DNA of 64,000 bases from Acidobacteriota bacterium (GTDB taxonomy: Bacteria > Acidobacteriota > Thermoanaerobaculia > Multivoradales > Multivoraceae), in contig JAPOXA010000075.1 in assembly GCA_026707325.1 (NCBI GenBank), positions 62,001 through 126,000 on the forward strand, read 5' to 3'. Position 1 is the first letter of the stretch. Each line of letters begins with the position of its first letter. Below are positions 18,271 through 27,568 of the stretch, in pieces. The position numbers were made by a program, and so were the translations under genes. The notes under the pieces were generated by a model. That model saw only the letters and a list, made by a program, of their open reading frames with translations, was not told where the DNA came from and did not search any database.

Positions 18271-19080
18271 GTGAGCGGGACTGCAGGGAACCGGGCCGGA
18301 GGGACCGTACGGTGGGCGGTTCCGGTGCTGGCCGTTGCGGCTTTGGCCGCCGCCGCGTCGGCGCAGGATCCGTGCATCGACTGCCACGCCGCCCAGGAAC
18401 TCGACGAAGTGGCGGAAGTTCACCTGCGGCAGTTCCGCGACTCCGCCCACGGCGCGGCCGGCGTATCGTGTGCCGACTGCCATGGCGGCAACACCTCGAC
18501 GTTCGTCGAGTTGCGCGCTCACAAGGGGGTGCTCAACAGCGCCCACCGCGATAGCCCGACCAACCACTGGAACCTGCCGCGGACCTGCGGCCGCTGCCAC
18601 GATGCCGAGTTTCAGGCGTTACAGCAGAGCCCCCACTACACGCTGCTCGAGCGTCAGGTTCGCGCGGCGCCTACCTGCCGCACCTGCCACGGCAGCGTGG
18701 CGGCGCAGTCGCTCGGTGTCGAGGGCGGTCTGCAGGGGCGGTGCAATCGGTGTCATGGGCCAGACGCGGATCACGAGGTCGTCGGCATTCCCGGTGAAGC
18801 GGGTCAGGAAGCTCTGGCGCGAGGCGGCCGCAACCTGGCGCGACTCCGGAGTCTGGGCCGGGAGCGGGCTGGCGTCAGTCGTGCCGTCCTGCGGCTCCGG
18901 GACCCCGCGAGGCGGCATGAAGCAGCCGACGCGCTCTTCGCGATCAACGATTCCTGGGATGAGGCGATCGAAGCCGGGCATGCGTTCCACTGGTCGGACT
19001 GGGAGAGCGCACTCGACGCGATGGAGAAGAGTCTGGCCGAACTCGGTTCGGCGCTCGAGGCCGGCCGCGGCGACCACTGA
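18271..19080 (+). CDS. multiheme c-type cytochrome (five CxxCH)
   Basis: CIDCH, CADCH, CGRCH, CRTCH, CNRCH; signal peptide; GTG start. Confidence 0.88.
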   Translation: MSGTAGNRAGGTVRWAVPVLAVAALAAAASAQDPCIDCHAAQELDEVAEVHLRQFRDSAHGAAGVSCADCHGGNTSTFVELRAHKGVLNSAHRDSPTNHWNLPRTCGRCHDAEFQALQQSPHYTLLERQVRAAPTCRTCHGSVAAQSLGVEGGLQGRCNRCHGPDADHEVVGIPGEAGQEALARGGRNLARLRSLGRERAGVSRAVLRLRDPARRHEAADALFAINDSWDEAIEAGHAFHWSDWESALDAMEKSLAELGSALEAGRGDH

Positions 19081-19101
19081 GACCCGCGCACCCAGCCGGG
19101 T

Positions 19102-20640
19102 TCAGCCGGGCTCGGATTCCGATTCGCGCAGCGAGCGCATCAGGGACAGCGCCATGAGCGCTCCGACGACGAGGAGGGGCAGCGAGACGACCAGCGTGGC
19201 CGACTGAATGACCCGCAACTGGTCGTTGCCGCCCTCTTGGCCGATGAACATCAACGTGACCGGCAGGATGCCGACCGCGAAGGCCCAGAACAGGCGATGC
19301 CAGCGCGCCGGATGGGTTCCTTCGGGCAGGTTGCGGGTGGCCGAGGCCGCCAGGCAGTAGGACGCGGAGTCGTAGGTCGTGGCGATGAAGACGATCGCCA
19401 CGAGCGCGAAGACGGCGAGGACGAGGGGGCCGAACGGCAGGAAGCCGATGCTCTGGGCGATCGCGGTCTCGCTGCCGGCCTGTGCGGCGATGTCGCGCAC
19501 GGGAAGCGCTCCCGACAGGTCCAGGTGCATGCTGTAGTTGCCGAGCACGGCGTAGAAGAGAGCGCAGCCGAGGGTGCCCAGGACCAGCATGCCGAGAATC
19601 AGTTGCCGCACCGTCCGGCCGCGGGAGATGCGGGTCACGAACAGGCCCATGAAGGGTCCGTAGGCGATCCACCAGGCCCAGTAGAAGACGGTCATGTCCT
19701 CGATGAAGCCGGTACGCGCCACCGGGTCCGTCCAGGTGTTCAGCCGGATGAAGTTCTCGAGCATCAGCCCGATGGAGTTCGTGCCGGTTCGCAGCAGGAA
19801 GTTGGTCGGGCCGACGATCAGGATGAAGGCGAGCAGGACGATCGCGGCGAGGATCGAGCCGTCGGAGAGCGGCTTGATGCCTCGCTCGAGCCCGAGGTAG
19901 ACGCTGGCCGCGAACAGCGTGACGCAGACGAGCAGGATCGTCACCTGAAGGCCGAAGGTCTGTTCGATTCCCAGGACTTCGCTGATGCAGGCAGCCACCA
20001 TCGGCGTTCCGAGTCCCAGTGAAGTGCCCGTGCCGCCGACCAGGGCCAGGATGAACAGGAGGTCCACGACCCGCGCGGGGGGGCGGTCGTAGCCGTCGCG
20101 GCCGATCAGCGCGTGCAGGCCGGTGCTCAGGCGGAGTACCGGCGCGTGCTGCCGGTAGTAGGGGATGGCGATCGCCACGGCCGGGAAGCAGTACAGCGCC
20201 CAGGCCGAGATGCCCCAGTGGAAGATGCCGTAGGTCGCCGCCCATTCGACCGCCTCGGTGGAGTTCGGGGCGAGTTCGAAGGGCGGTTTGTCGAGGTAGG
20301 TCACCCACTCGATCGTCGACCAATAGAGGAGTCCGGCTCCGATGCCGGCGCAGAAGAGCATCGCCATCCAACTGAAGATGTTGAAGTCCGGCCGGCTGTC
20401 TTCGTGGCCGAGCCGTCGCTTGCCGTGGTGGCTGAAGGCGAGCCAGACCAGGAACACAGTGACCGCCAGCGTCGCCCACTGGTAGATGAGGCCGAAGCGC
20501 TCCGTCAGGGACTCGTAGGCCTGGACCACCAGCGCGCCGCCGGCCTGGGGCGCCAGCGCGAGGGGAGCGCAGACCAGGACGATCAGCCCGACGCTGACGC
20601 CGAAGGCGGTGCGGTCGATGCGGGGCGGCCGGGAAGCCAC
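19102..20640 (-). CDS. BCCT family (betaine/carnitine/choline) transporter
   Basis: FNIFSWMAMLFCAGIGAGLLYWSTIEW and FYWAWWIAYGPFMGLFVTRISRGRTVRQ motifs. Confidence 0.95.
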   Translation of the reverse strand: MASRPPRIDRTAFGVSVGLIVLVCAPLALAPQAGGALVVQAYESLTERFGLIYQWATLAVTVFLVWLAFSHHGKRRLGHEDSRPDFNIFSWMAMLFCAGIGAGLLYWSTIEWVTYLDKPPFELAPNSTEAVEWAATYGIFHWGISAWALYCFPAVAIAIPYYRQHAPVLRLSTGLHALIGRDGYDRPPARVVDLLFILALVGGTGTSLGLGTPMVAACISEVLGIEQTFGLQVTILLVCVTLFAASVYLGLERGIKPLSDGSILAAIVLLAFILIVGPTNFLLRTGTNSIGLMLENFIRLNTWTDPVARTGFIEDMTVFYWAWWIAYGPFMGLFVTRISRGRTVRQLILGMLVLGTLGCALFYAVLGNYSMHLDLSGALPVRDIAAQAGSETAIAQSIGFLPFGPLVLAVFALVAIVFIATTYDSASYCLAASATRNLPEGTHPARWHRLFWAFAVGILPVTLMFIGQEGGNDQLRVIQSATLVVSLPLLVVGALMALSLMRSLRESESEPG

Positions 20641-20644
20641 GCGG

Positions 20645-21889
20645 TCAGCCGGCTACCGGCATGGCCGCGGCGAGATTCCTCAGTGCAAGTTCCACGGTGT
20701 CGACCGCCAGCAGGTACTCGTTCAGATCCAGGTGCTCTTCGGGTGTGTGGTCGAGTGTACTGTCCCCCGGGCCGTAGGCAAGGATGGGACAGCGCCAGAC
20801 CGGCCAGACGATGTTCATGTCGCAGGTGCCGGTCTTGACGACGAACTTCGGCGCGACGTCCGGAGCCCCGACCGCGCGGATGGCGGCGAGGAACGCGCGG
20901 ACCAGGGGCGAGTGCCGGTCGGCCCGGACCCCGACTTCGTAGCCGCGCAGGCTGAGCTCCAGGCCGGCGTGCCCCTGCTCGCAGCGGATCGTGCCGGTGG
21001 CGCGCTCCGGGTCGAGGTCCGAGAACAGCGGCCCGTCGATGTCCGCCGCCGCGCCGCCGAACCAGTTCGTCAGTTCGTCGACCAGCGCGGAGACGACGAA
21101 ATCGACGGGGAGCCTCAGCCCGTAGTCGGCGCGCACGGTGTCGTAGAGACCGTCGCTGGTCGTCCCGATCGAGCGCAGGCTGGGCAGTACCCGCTCGAAC
21201 GGTGTCCGGCCGCCGTGGCGCTCGGCCACCTGCTCCAGGCGCCGCCAGAGATCGAACGCGGTGATGCCGACGCCGACCTCCGGGCCGGCGGTGTGGCTGC
21301 TCGGCCGCCGGGCCATCAGGTCGATCAGCAGGCGTCCCTTGTAGCCGAGGGTCACCCGGTGCCAGTGGCTGGGTTCGCCGATGATGCAGAAGTCGGGCGC
21401 GGGTTCGTCGCGGCCGTTCAGCCGCTTCAGCAGGAAGTGGGCGCCGCGGGAACTCGCCGCCTCCTCTTCCGTCGCGCCGGCGACGATCACCCGCAGGTCG
21501 TGGGCGCGGGCCCAGTCTCCGCCGAGCCGGGCCGCCGCCGCCACGAAGCTGGCGAGCGGTCCCTTCGCGTCGACCGAACCCCGGCCATGCAGGATGCCGT
21601 GAGGCGATCCGTCGTCCTCGATCCGGACCGGGATGTTCCCCGGCACCGTGTCGATGTGCCCGAGCAGGACGACCAGATGGGAGGCCGTGGGATCGCCCAG
21701 TTCGCCGACGGCGTTCAGCGCGCCGTCGACGTGGCAGCGTTCGAGGCCGCGCGCGGCCATCTGTTCGGCCAGCCAGCCGCTGGCGGCCGCCTCGTGCCGG
21801 GACAGCGACGGCACCGCGACGAGTCCCCGTACCAGTTCGATCTCGGCGCGGTGGCGGCCGGCGTCGATAGCCCCGGTGTCCACGGTCAT
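20645..21889 (-). CDS. lysK: [LysW]-lysine/ornithine hydrolase
   Basis: M20 peptidase motifs ([24 protein letters not shown]); position in lysW cluster. Confidence 0.87.
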   Translation of the reverse strand: MTVDTGAIDAGRHRAEIELVRGLVAVPSLSRHEAAASGWLAEQMAARGLERCHVDGALNAVGELGDPTASHLVVLLGHIDTVPGNIPVRIEDDGSPHGILHGRGSVDAKGPLASFVAAAARLGGDWARAHDLRVIVAGATEEEAASSRGAHFLLKRLNGRDEPAPDFCIIGEPSHWHRVTLGYKGRLLIDLMARRPSSHTAGPEVGVGITAFDLWRRLEQVAERHGGRTPFERVLPSLRSIGTTSDGLYDTVRADYGLRLPVDFVVSALVDELTNWFGGAAADIDGPLFSDLDPERATGTIRCEQGHAGLELSLRGYEVGVRADRHSPLVRAFLAAIRAVGAPDVAPKFVVKTGTCDMNIVWPVWRCPILAYGPGDSTLDHTPEEHLDLNEYLLAVDTVELALRNLAAAMPVAG

Positions 21890-23115
21890 TCTCCTCCGAG
21901 CACGGCCTGAATCGCTTCGGCGCCGCGTTCGAGTTCCTCTTCGGTGACGGTCAGCGGCGGCAGCAGGCGGATCACGTTCGGACCAGCGGGCAGGGCCAGG
22001 ATCCGGTGTTCCGTAGCGAGGCGGGCGATGTGGCGTCCCGCGCGTTCACGCAGGACGACACCGATCATCAGGCCGCGTCCCCGGACTTCCCGAACCCGCG
22101 GGTTCGAGGCGAACCGGCTCCTGAGGGAACCGGCGAAACGTCCGCCCATCGCCGCCGCCCTCTCGGGCAGATCGAGACGTCGGAGCGTCTCGACCACGGC
22201 CAGGCCGGCCGCGCAGGCGAGCGGGTTGCCGCCGTAGGTCGAGCCGTGGCTGCCGGGGCGGAGCGCCTCGGCGACCCGGCCGCCGTAGGCGATGGCTCCG
22301 AGCGGGAAGCCGCTGCCGATGCCCTTCGCCATCGCCATCAGGTCGGGCTCGAGTCCGGGCGTGTGCTGATGGGCGAACCAGTTGCCGCAACGGCCGAAAC
22401 CCGTTTGCACCTCGTCGAGAATGAGCAGGGCGCCGTGCCGGTCGCAGGCGCGGCGCGCGGCCAGGAGGAGATCGTCGCCGAGCACGTTGACGCCGCCTTC
22501 GCCCTGCACGGGTTCGAGGACGACCGCGGCCGTCTCTTCAGAGACCGCCTGCTCGATCGCCTCGGCCTCCGGCTGAACGAAGACGGCGTCGTGGAGCAGG
22601 CCGTCGTAGGGCCTGCGGGCCGCGGGGTTCCAGGTCATCGCCAGTGCGCCCAGGGTGCGGCCGTGGAAACTGCTCCGGAGCGCGACCGACTGGCTTCTTC
22701 CCGTGACCAGCGCCGCGAACTTGAGGGCGCCCTCGACGGCCTCCGTGCCGCTGTTGCACAGGAACACGCGGTCGAGCGTTGCGGGCAGGACGGCGGCCAG
22801 CGCCTCGACGTACTCGGCCCGGACGGCGCTCGACACGTTGAGCGGGCAGAAGGTGAGCCGATCCGCCTGGCGCTTGATGGCGTCGACGATCGCCGGGTGG
22901 TTGTAGCCCAGGCAGCAGACGCCGTAGCCCGCGGTCAGATCCAGGTAGCGGTCGCCGTTCTCCGCGATCAGCTCGCAGCCCTCGCCGCGAACGATCGGCG
23001 GAATGGGCCGGCGCGGCGCCCAGGTTCCGAGGCGGCGGTCTTCGACACTGGCTGCGCCGGCCGTGGCGTGGGCCTTCCGGCCCGCGTTTCCGGCATCCGT
23101 TGCGGTGGAGTTCAT
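21886..23115 (-). CDS. lysJ: [LysW]-aminoadipate semialdehyde/glutamate semialdehyde transaminase
   Basis: Class III aminotransferase ([34 protein letters not shown]); start assigned at MNSTATD (23115). Confidence 0.88.
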   Translation of the reverse strand: MNSTATDAGNAGRKAHATAGAASVEDRRLGTWAPRRPIPPIVRGEGCELIAENGDRYLDLTAGYGVCCLGYNHPAIVDAIKRQADRLTFCPLNVSSAVRAEYVEALAAVLPATLDRVFLCNSGTEAVEGALKFAALVTGRSQSVALRSSFHGRTLGALAMTWNPAARRPYDGLLHDAVFVQPEAEAIEQAVSEETAAVVLEPVQGEGGVNVLGDDLLLAARRACDRHGALLILDEVQTGFGRCGNWFAHQHTPGLEPDLMAMAKGIGSGFPLGAIAYGGRVAEALRPGSHGSTYGGNPLACAAGLAVVETLRRLDLPERAAAMGGRFAGSLRSRFASNPRVREVRGRGLMIGVVLRERAGRHIARLATEHRILALPAGPNVIRLLPPLTVTEEELERGAEAIQAVLGGE

Positions 23116-24014
23116 CGCGGTTCCTCCTGCCCGTTCGCCGGCCTGACGACGATGTGAGTACCCGCGCCGTCGAGGGCCGCCTTCACGGGCCGTTCGACCC
23201 GGCCGTCGGCGAAGATGACCCGGTCGAGTCCGCCGCGGAGGGCCTCGGCGGCGCCGAGCACCTTCTTCTTCATCCGGTCTTCCGCTGCGGCCGCCAGAGG
23301 TTCGAGCCCGGAGTCGGGAGCGGCCCCCGAGAGCGCGTGGCGGCCGACTTCGAAGCGGCGAATCAGCGAGTCTTCGTCGGGGAAGTCGGCGAGCAGTCCC
23401 GCGGCGCCCGAGAGATAGACCAGGGTTGGGGCGCCCAGGGCAGAAGCGACCGCGGCGGCGGCGCGGTCGCCGTCCACGTTCACGGCTTCGCCGTCGAAAG
23501 AGGCGCCCGGGGGCGTCAGGACCGGCAGGTAGCCGCCGTCGAGCAGCAGGCGCAGAAGTTCTCCGTTCACCTTCTCGACGGTGCCGGTCCAGTCGTCGCG
23601 CAGCACCATTCGGCGGCCGCCGTGCCGGATGCGCAGCCTGTCCTTGCGGCGCCCCTCGAACAGCCGGCCGTCGAGTCCGGACAGCCCGACTGCTGGAATG
23701 CCCTGGCGCTGCAGAAGCTCGACCCAGCGCTTGTTCAGCAGGCCGCAGTAGACCATCTCGAAGATCTCGAGCGTGCGGCGGTCCGTCCGGCGGCTGCTGT
23801 AACCGCTCTCGCCGGTCACGAACTGCGGCGGGTGTCCCAACTGCTCGGCGACCTCGTTCGTCGTCTCGGCGCCGCCGTGAACCAGGACGACGAGCCGGCC
23901 GGCTCGCCACAGGGATCCGACGTCGGCGGCGATGGCCTCCACGTCGAGCGCCTTGCCGCCGCCGGCCTTGATCACGAGCGGCTCGCCGCTGGCGTTCGGA
24001 GTGGGATCGGACAT
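23112..24014 (-). CDS. lysZ: [LysW]-aminoadipate/glutamate kinase
   Basis: Amino-acid kinase family (VIKAGGGKALD, LVVLVHGGAETTNEVAEQLG). Confidence 0.9.
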   Translation of the reverse strand: MSDPTPNASGEPLVIKAGGGKALDVEAIAADVGSLWRAGRLVVLVHGGAETTNEVAEQLGHPPQFVTGESGYSSRRTDRRTLEIFEMVYCGLLNKRWVELLQRQGIPAVGLSGLDGRLFEGRRKDRLRIRHGGRRMVLRDDWTGTVEKVNGELLRLLLDGGYLPVLTPPGASFDGEAVNVDGDRAAAAVASALGAPTLVYLSGAAGLLADFPDEDSLIRRFEVGRHALSGAAPDSGLEPLAAAAEDRMKKKVLGAAEALRGGLDRVIFADGRVERPVKAALDGAGTHIVVRPANGQEEPR

Positions 24015-24028
24015 GGGCTTCTAGCGCC

Positions 24029-24129
24029 GCCAAACCTGGCGCAAGCGCCGTGTTTGGCCCCAGCCCCCACCTCTCCAGGAGCTTGCGCCTCGTAACTCAC
24101 TGCGTTGCGTTTCCACGGCGCAAGCTCCT
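24029..24129 (-). promoter_or_regulatory. two stem-loops in lysY-lysZ intergenic region sharing a 9-mer
   Basis: 24029-24058 nested hairpin GCCAAAC..GGCGC-AA-GCGCC..GTTTGGC; 24077-24129 perfect 13-bp inverted repeat AGGAGCTTGCGCC/GGCGCAAGCTCCT. Confidence 0.55.
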
Positions 24130-25210
24130 AGACGGGGTGAAGGCCGAGGAAGTCGAGGCCCCGGGTTTCTTCGTACCCGCACATCAGGTTGGCGCACTGG
24201 ACCGCGTTGCCGGCCGCCCCCTTCATCAGGTTGTCGACGGCGCAGATGACGACCAGGCGCCCTGTCTTCGGATCCAGGTCGAAACCGACCTCGGCGTGAT
24301 TGCTGCCGGCGAGGATCTTCGGCTCGGGATAGCGATGGATGCCGCGGCGGTCCTTGACCAGGCGCACGAAGGGATGCTGCCGGCAGAAGGAACGGTAGGT
24401 TCGGAAGAGTTCCCGTTCGGCGACTCTTTTGTCCGTCGCGTCGGCAAGGAAGATGTGGCTGGTCGCGAGAACGCCACGCACCATCTCGACCGCCGTTACC
24501 GAGAGGTGGACGTTGCCGGCGACGTCGACGCCGCGGCCGGCGAACGCCTGCTCGACCTCGGCGGTATGCCGGTGGCCCGTCGGCCGGAAGCTGCGAACGA
24601 CACCCGACCGCTCCGGGTGGTGGGAGGCATCCGACGACGACGCGCCGCCTTCGCTGCTGCCGACTTTCAGCTCGGTGACGACGCCCCGGCTCCAGTCGAC
24701 GAGATCGTTCTCCACGGGTCCAGGTTCGAGCAGTGGAAGCAGACCGAGCAGGGTCGCGGTTGCGTTGCATCCGACACCGCTCGCGAGGTCGGCGCCGGCC
24801 ACTGCCTCGCGGTCCAGCTCGGGCAGGCCGTACACGAAGCGGTCGAGCCACTCCGGCGCGACATGGGGATCGCCGTACCAGTCCTCCCATGCTTCGGCCG
24901 AACGAAGCCGGAAGTCGGCCGAGAGATCGACGACCTTCGGTGCGAGTTCGGAGTAGAGGTCGATGTCCCTGGCCGCGTTGCCGTGCGGCAGGCAGAGGAA
25001 GAGCAGGTCGCAGCGCTCGAGTTCGTCCACGGTGGAGAAGCGCAGATCGGTGTGACCGCGCAGGTTCGGGTGGGTGAAGTGCACGAAGGAGCCGGCGAGC
25101 CGGCGTGACGTGACCTGCGCGACCTCGAACTCGGGATGGCCGAGCAGCAGCCGCAGCAACTCGCCGCCGGCGTAGCCCGATCCGCCGACGATCGATGCGC
25201 CGACAGTCAC
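24128..25210 (-). CDS. lysY: [LysW]-aminoadipate 6-phosphate/glutamyl-phosphate reductase
   Basis: ArgC/LysY family ([31 protein letters not shown] active-site Cys region). Confidence 0.9.
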   Translation of the reverse strand: MTVGASIVGGSGYAGGELLRLLLGHPEFEVAQVTSRRLAGSFVHFTHPNLRGHTDLRFSTVDELERCDLLFLCLPHGNAARDIDLYSELAPKVVDLSADFRLRSAEAWEDWYGDPHVAPEWLDRFVYGLPELDREAVAGADLASGVGCNATATLLGLLPLLEPGPVENDLVDWSRGVVTELKVGSSEGGASSSDASHHPERSGVVRSFRPTGHRHTAEVEQAFAGRGVDVAGNVHLSVTAVEMVRGVLATSHIFLADATDKRVAERELFRTYRSFCRQHPFVRLVKDRRGIHRYPEPKILAGSNHAEVGFDLDPKTGRLVVICAVDNLMKGAAGNAVQCANLMCGYEETRGLDFLGLHPV

Positions 25211-26112
25211 GGAACCTCCGACACCTGGGCCTCCGGTGCCTGGGCCTCGTCCCAGCCAACGGAGGCCACCCGTTCGACGAAGTCGATCATGCGCGCGGGG
25301 ATGTCGACGCCGGTCGGTGCGATCGAGTTGCGGAACTCCATCGTGTGGTTGACTTCCAGCACCAGCAGACCGCGGTCGCGGTCCTCCACCAGGTCGACGG
25401 CCAGCAGGCCCCCGCCGACGGCGCGCGCTGCCCGCCGGCAGAGGTCGTCGATCTCGGGCGTCACCGGGCAGTTCTCCGTGGATGCGCCGCGCGCCGTGTT
25501 GGTGATCCAGTGCGGCGCCCGGCGGTAGATCGCGCAGAGGGTGCGGCCGCCGGCCACGAAGGCGCGGATGTCACGCTCCGGCTTGTCGACGTAGCGTTGC
25601 AGGTAGAAGATCGAGTGCTGGTAGGAGCCGAGCGTGCTCTTGTGCTCGAGCAGCGCCTCGGCGGCGTCCCGGTCATTGATGCGCGCGATCAGGCGGCCCC
25701 AGGATCCGACGGTTGGTTTCATGACGACCGGGTAACCGAGTTCCTCGACCGCGAGCAGGGCCGCCTCGGGCGTCGAGGCCACCCGGGTGTCGGGCGTCGG
25801 CACTGCGGCCGCCTGGAGCAGGCTCGACGTGCGGACCTTGTCGCCGCAATTCTCGATCACGCGGGCGGGGTTGACGGTGGGCATGCCGCGGTCGGCGAGG
25901 ACGCGCAGGTTGGCCAGGGCCCGGCTGTAGCTGAGCGAGCGGTCGAAGACGACATCGAAGTCGAAGGACGGCTCGAGTGCGCTGCTGCCGCCGAGCGCGA
26001 GGACGACCCTTCGGTCGTCGATCAGCTCGACGTCGGCCGCCCGCCGCTCGAGCTCGGCAAACAGCAGCTTCTCTTCGGGCCGGACCCGGCTGTAGAGGAC
26101 TCCGATGCGCAT
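25207..26112 (-). CDS. lysX: alpha-aminoadipate/glutamate--LysW ligase (RimK-like ATP-grasp)
   Basis: ATP-grasp motifs, [24 protein letters not shown]; adjacent to lysW. Confidence 0.9.
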   Translation of the reverse strand: MRIGVLYSRVRPEEKLLFAELERRAADVELIDDRRVVLALGGSSALEPSFDFDVVFDRSLSYSRALANLRVLADRGMPTVNPARVIENCGDKVRTSSLLQAAAVPTPDTRVASTPEAALLAVEELGYPVVMKPTVGSWGRLIARINDRDAAEALLEHKSTLGSYQHSIFYLQRYVDKPERDIRAFVAGGRTLCAIYRRAPHWITNTARGASTENCPVTPEIDDLCRRAARAVGGGLLAVDLVEDRDRGLLVLEVNHTMEFRNSIAPTGVDIPARMIDFVERVASVGWDEAQAPEAQVSEVP

Positions 26113-26122
26113 TTCGGCTCCG

Positions 26123-26308
26123 CTACTCGCCCCAGTCCTCTTCCTCTTCCGGCGCGAGCTCCAGGGCGACGGGGTCGAGCTCGATCACTTCGAGGTCGAC
26201 GCCGCAGCCGGCGCACTGGACGATCTCGTGCTGCATGACCGCCTTGAGGCACACGACCTCGAAGCACTCGGGGCACTCGCTGTCGGCGTCGACGGTCTGG
26301 AGTTCCAT
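26123..26308 (-). CDS. lysW: LysW amino-group carrier protein
   Basis: 61 aa: [61 protein letters not shown]; two CxxC pairs and C-terminal EDWGE; SD GAGGAGA upstream. Confidence 0.95.
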   Translation of the reverse strand: MELQTVDADSECPECFEVVCLKAVMQHEIVQCAGCGVDLEVIELDPVALELAPEEEEDWGE

Positions 26309-26359
26309 TGCGATGTCTCCTCGGCTTTTGGTTTGCGCTACCAGAAACGCGTGTTTCAA

Positions 26360-26398
26360 CAAAAGAGGCCGGCTCATCCCTCTGGATGGCCGGCCTCT
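26360..26398 (-). terminator. rho-independent-type hairpin upstream of lysW (candidate attenuator)
   Basis: Minus strand AGAGGCCGGC-CATCC / GGATG-A-GCCGGCCTCT stem, one-base bulge, 4-nt loop, followed by TTTTGTT. Confidence 0.75.
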
Positions 26399-26545
26399 AG
26401 GAGAAGATGCGTTCTCGATCTACCAGGTCACCCAGGATCGTGTCCCGGACGCTTCGCGCCGCGGCGCTGGCCCTTGGCGGAGAGTGCGGTCGAGGCGGAG
26501 GTGAGGAGGACGAGCATCTTGCGTGTCGGCTTTGAACGGGCGCAG

Positions 26546-26574
26546 AGGCTAAGGAATCGTTGCCGTACTGTCAA
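26546..26574 (-). promoter_or_regulatory. candidate sigma70 promoter for lysW leader
   Basis: Minus strand TTGACA - 17 nt - TAGCCT; exact -35, weak -10; overlaps stop of rhodanese gene. Confidence 0.4.
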
Positions 26575-26990
26575 GCTCTCGGTTCCCGGCCGTCCTCCGT
26601 CCGCAGCATGGGCGCCTCGGCCTTCTTCCAGGCCGTGAAGCCCCCGCCGATGTGGGACACGGGCGCGAGCCCCATGTCCCGGACCGCCTTCGTCGCGAGG
26701 GCGGAACGCCAGCCGCTGGCGCAGTGGAAGATGAACTCCCGTTCCTCGCCGAAGACCTCCTTGAAGTAGGGGCTGCCGGGATCCACCCAGAACTCGATCA
26801 TCCCCCGGGGGGCGTGGAAGGAGCCGGGAATGAAGCCCTCGCGGGCCCGCTCGCGGATGTCGCGCAGATCGACGATGAGCGCTCCGGCCTGTTGCCGCTC
26901 GAGCGCAGCTGCGACCGTGACCGTCTCGATGGCGGCGTCGGCCTCGGCGACGAGTTGCCGGACTCCCCTGGTGATCCCCATCGGCGTCAA
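26571..26990 (-). CDS. rhodanese-like domain protein
   Basis: LIVDLRDIRERAREGFIPGSFHAPRGM and FHCASGWRSALA (active-site Cys loop). Confidence 0.9.
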   Translation of the reverse strand: MTPMGITRGVRQLVAEADAAIETVTVAAALERQQAGALIVDLRDIRERAREGFIPGSFHAPRGMIEFWVDPGSPYFKEVFGEEREFIFHCASGWRSALATKAVRDMGLAPVSHIGGGFTAWKKAEAPMLRTEDGREPRA

Positions 26991-27568
26991 TCCACCTTCT
27001 CGATCGTGTCGCCGACGCGCACCGCGCCGGGTTCGACGACTCGGGCGTAGATGCCGCGCAGGTGCCGCGACCTGCTCTCCGGCGTCGCGGTGAACTTGAG
27101 CGCCTCCACGCCGAAGCGTTGCCGGTACTTGGCGCAGCCCGTGTGGGGGAGGGCCGTGACCTCGATGGTCGCTTCGCCCATGCGGAGCCTGGTGCCCGTC
27201 GGCAGGTTGTCCTCGCTCAGGTCGAGGTCGACGTAGAGCTGGTCTCCGGCGAGCGGCCAGCGATCGCGCGTGCCCGCGATCAAGGCGGCGAACCGGGAGT
27301 TCGTCAGCGTGATCTGCGCGTCGGGATCGGGTGAGCCGTCGGGAAGGGAGTAGCCGCGGCGGGCCTTCCAGGTATCTCCTTCGAGGCCCTCCTCGGTGGT
27401 GAGCCGTCCTTCTTCGAGCGTCTCGCGCTGATCGACTCCGGGCCGCCGGACGATCAGTTCCAGCGTACCGCCGTCGGCGGGCGAGGCCAGGACGTGGCCG
27501 AAGCCGGCGGTCAGTTCGGCCTCGGTGAGGTGGGCGGGTCCGGAAGTGGTTTCAAGGTCAGCGCACAC
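26987..27568 (-). CDS. MOSC domain protein
   Basis: GLEGDTWKARRG, GDQLYVDLDLSEDNLPTGTRLRMGEATIEVT, TGCAKYRQRFG. Confidence 0.85.
   Translation of the reverse strand: MCADLETTSGPAHLTEAELTAGFGHVLASPADGGTLELIVRRPGVDQRETLEEGRLTTEEGLEGDTWKARRGYSLPDGSPDPDAQITLTNSRFAALIAGTRDRWPLAGDQLYVDLDLSEDNLPTGTRLRMGEATIEVTALPHTGCAKYRQRFGVEALKFTATPESRSRHLRGIYARVVEPGAVRVGDTIEKVD

Noticed and set aside
22046-22390. Short ORFs inside lysJ and other lys genes
   Set aside because: Frame shadows within a conserved aminotransferase.
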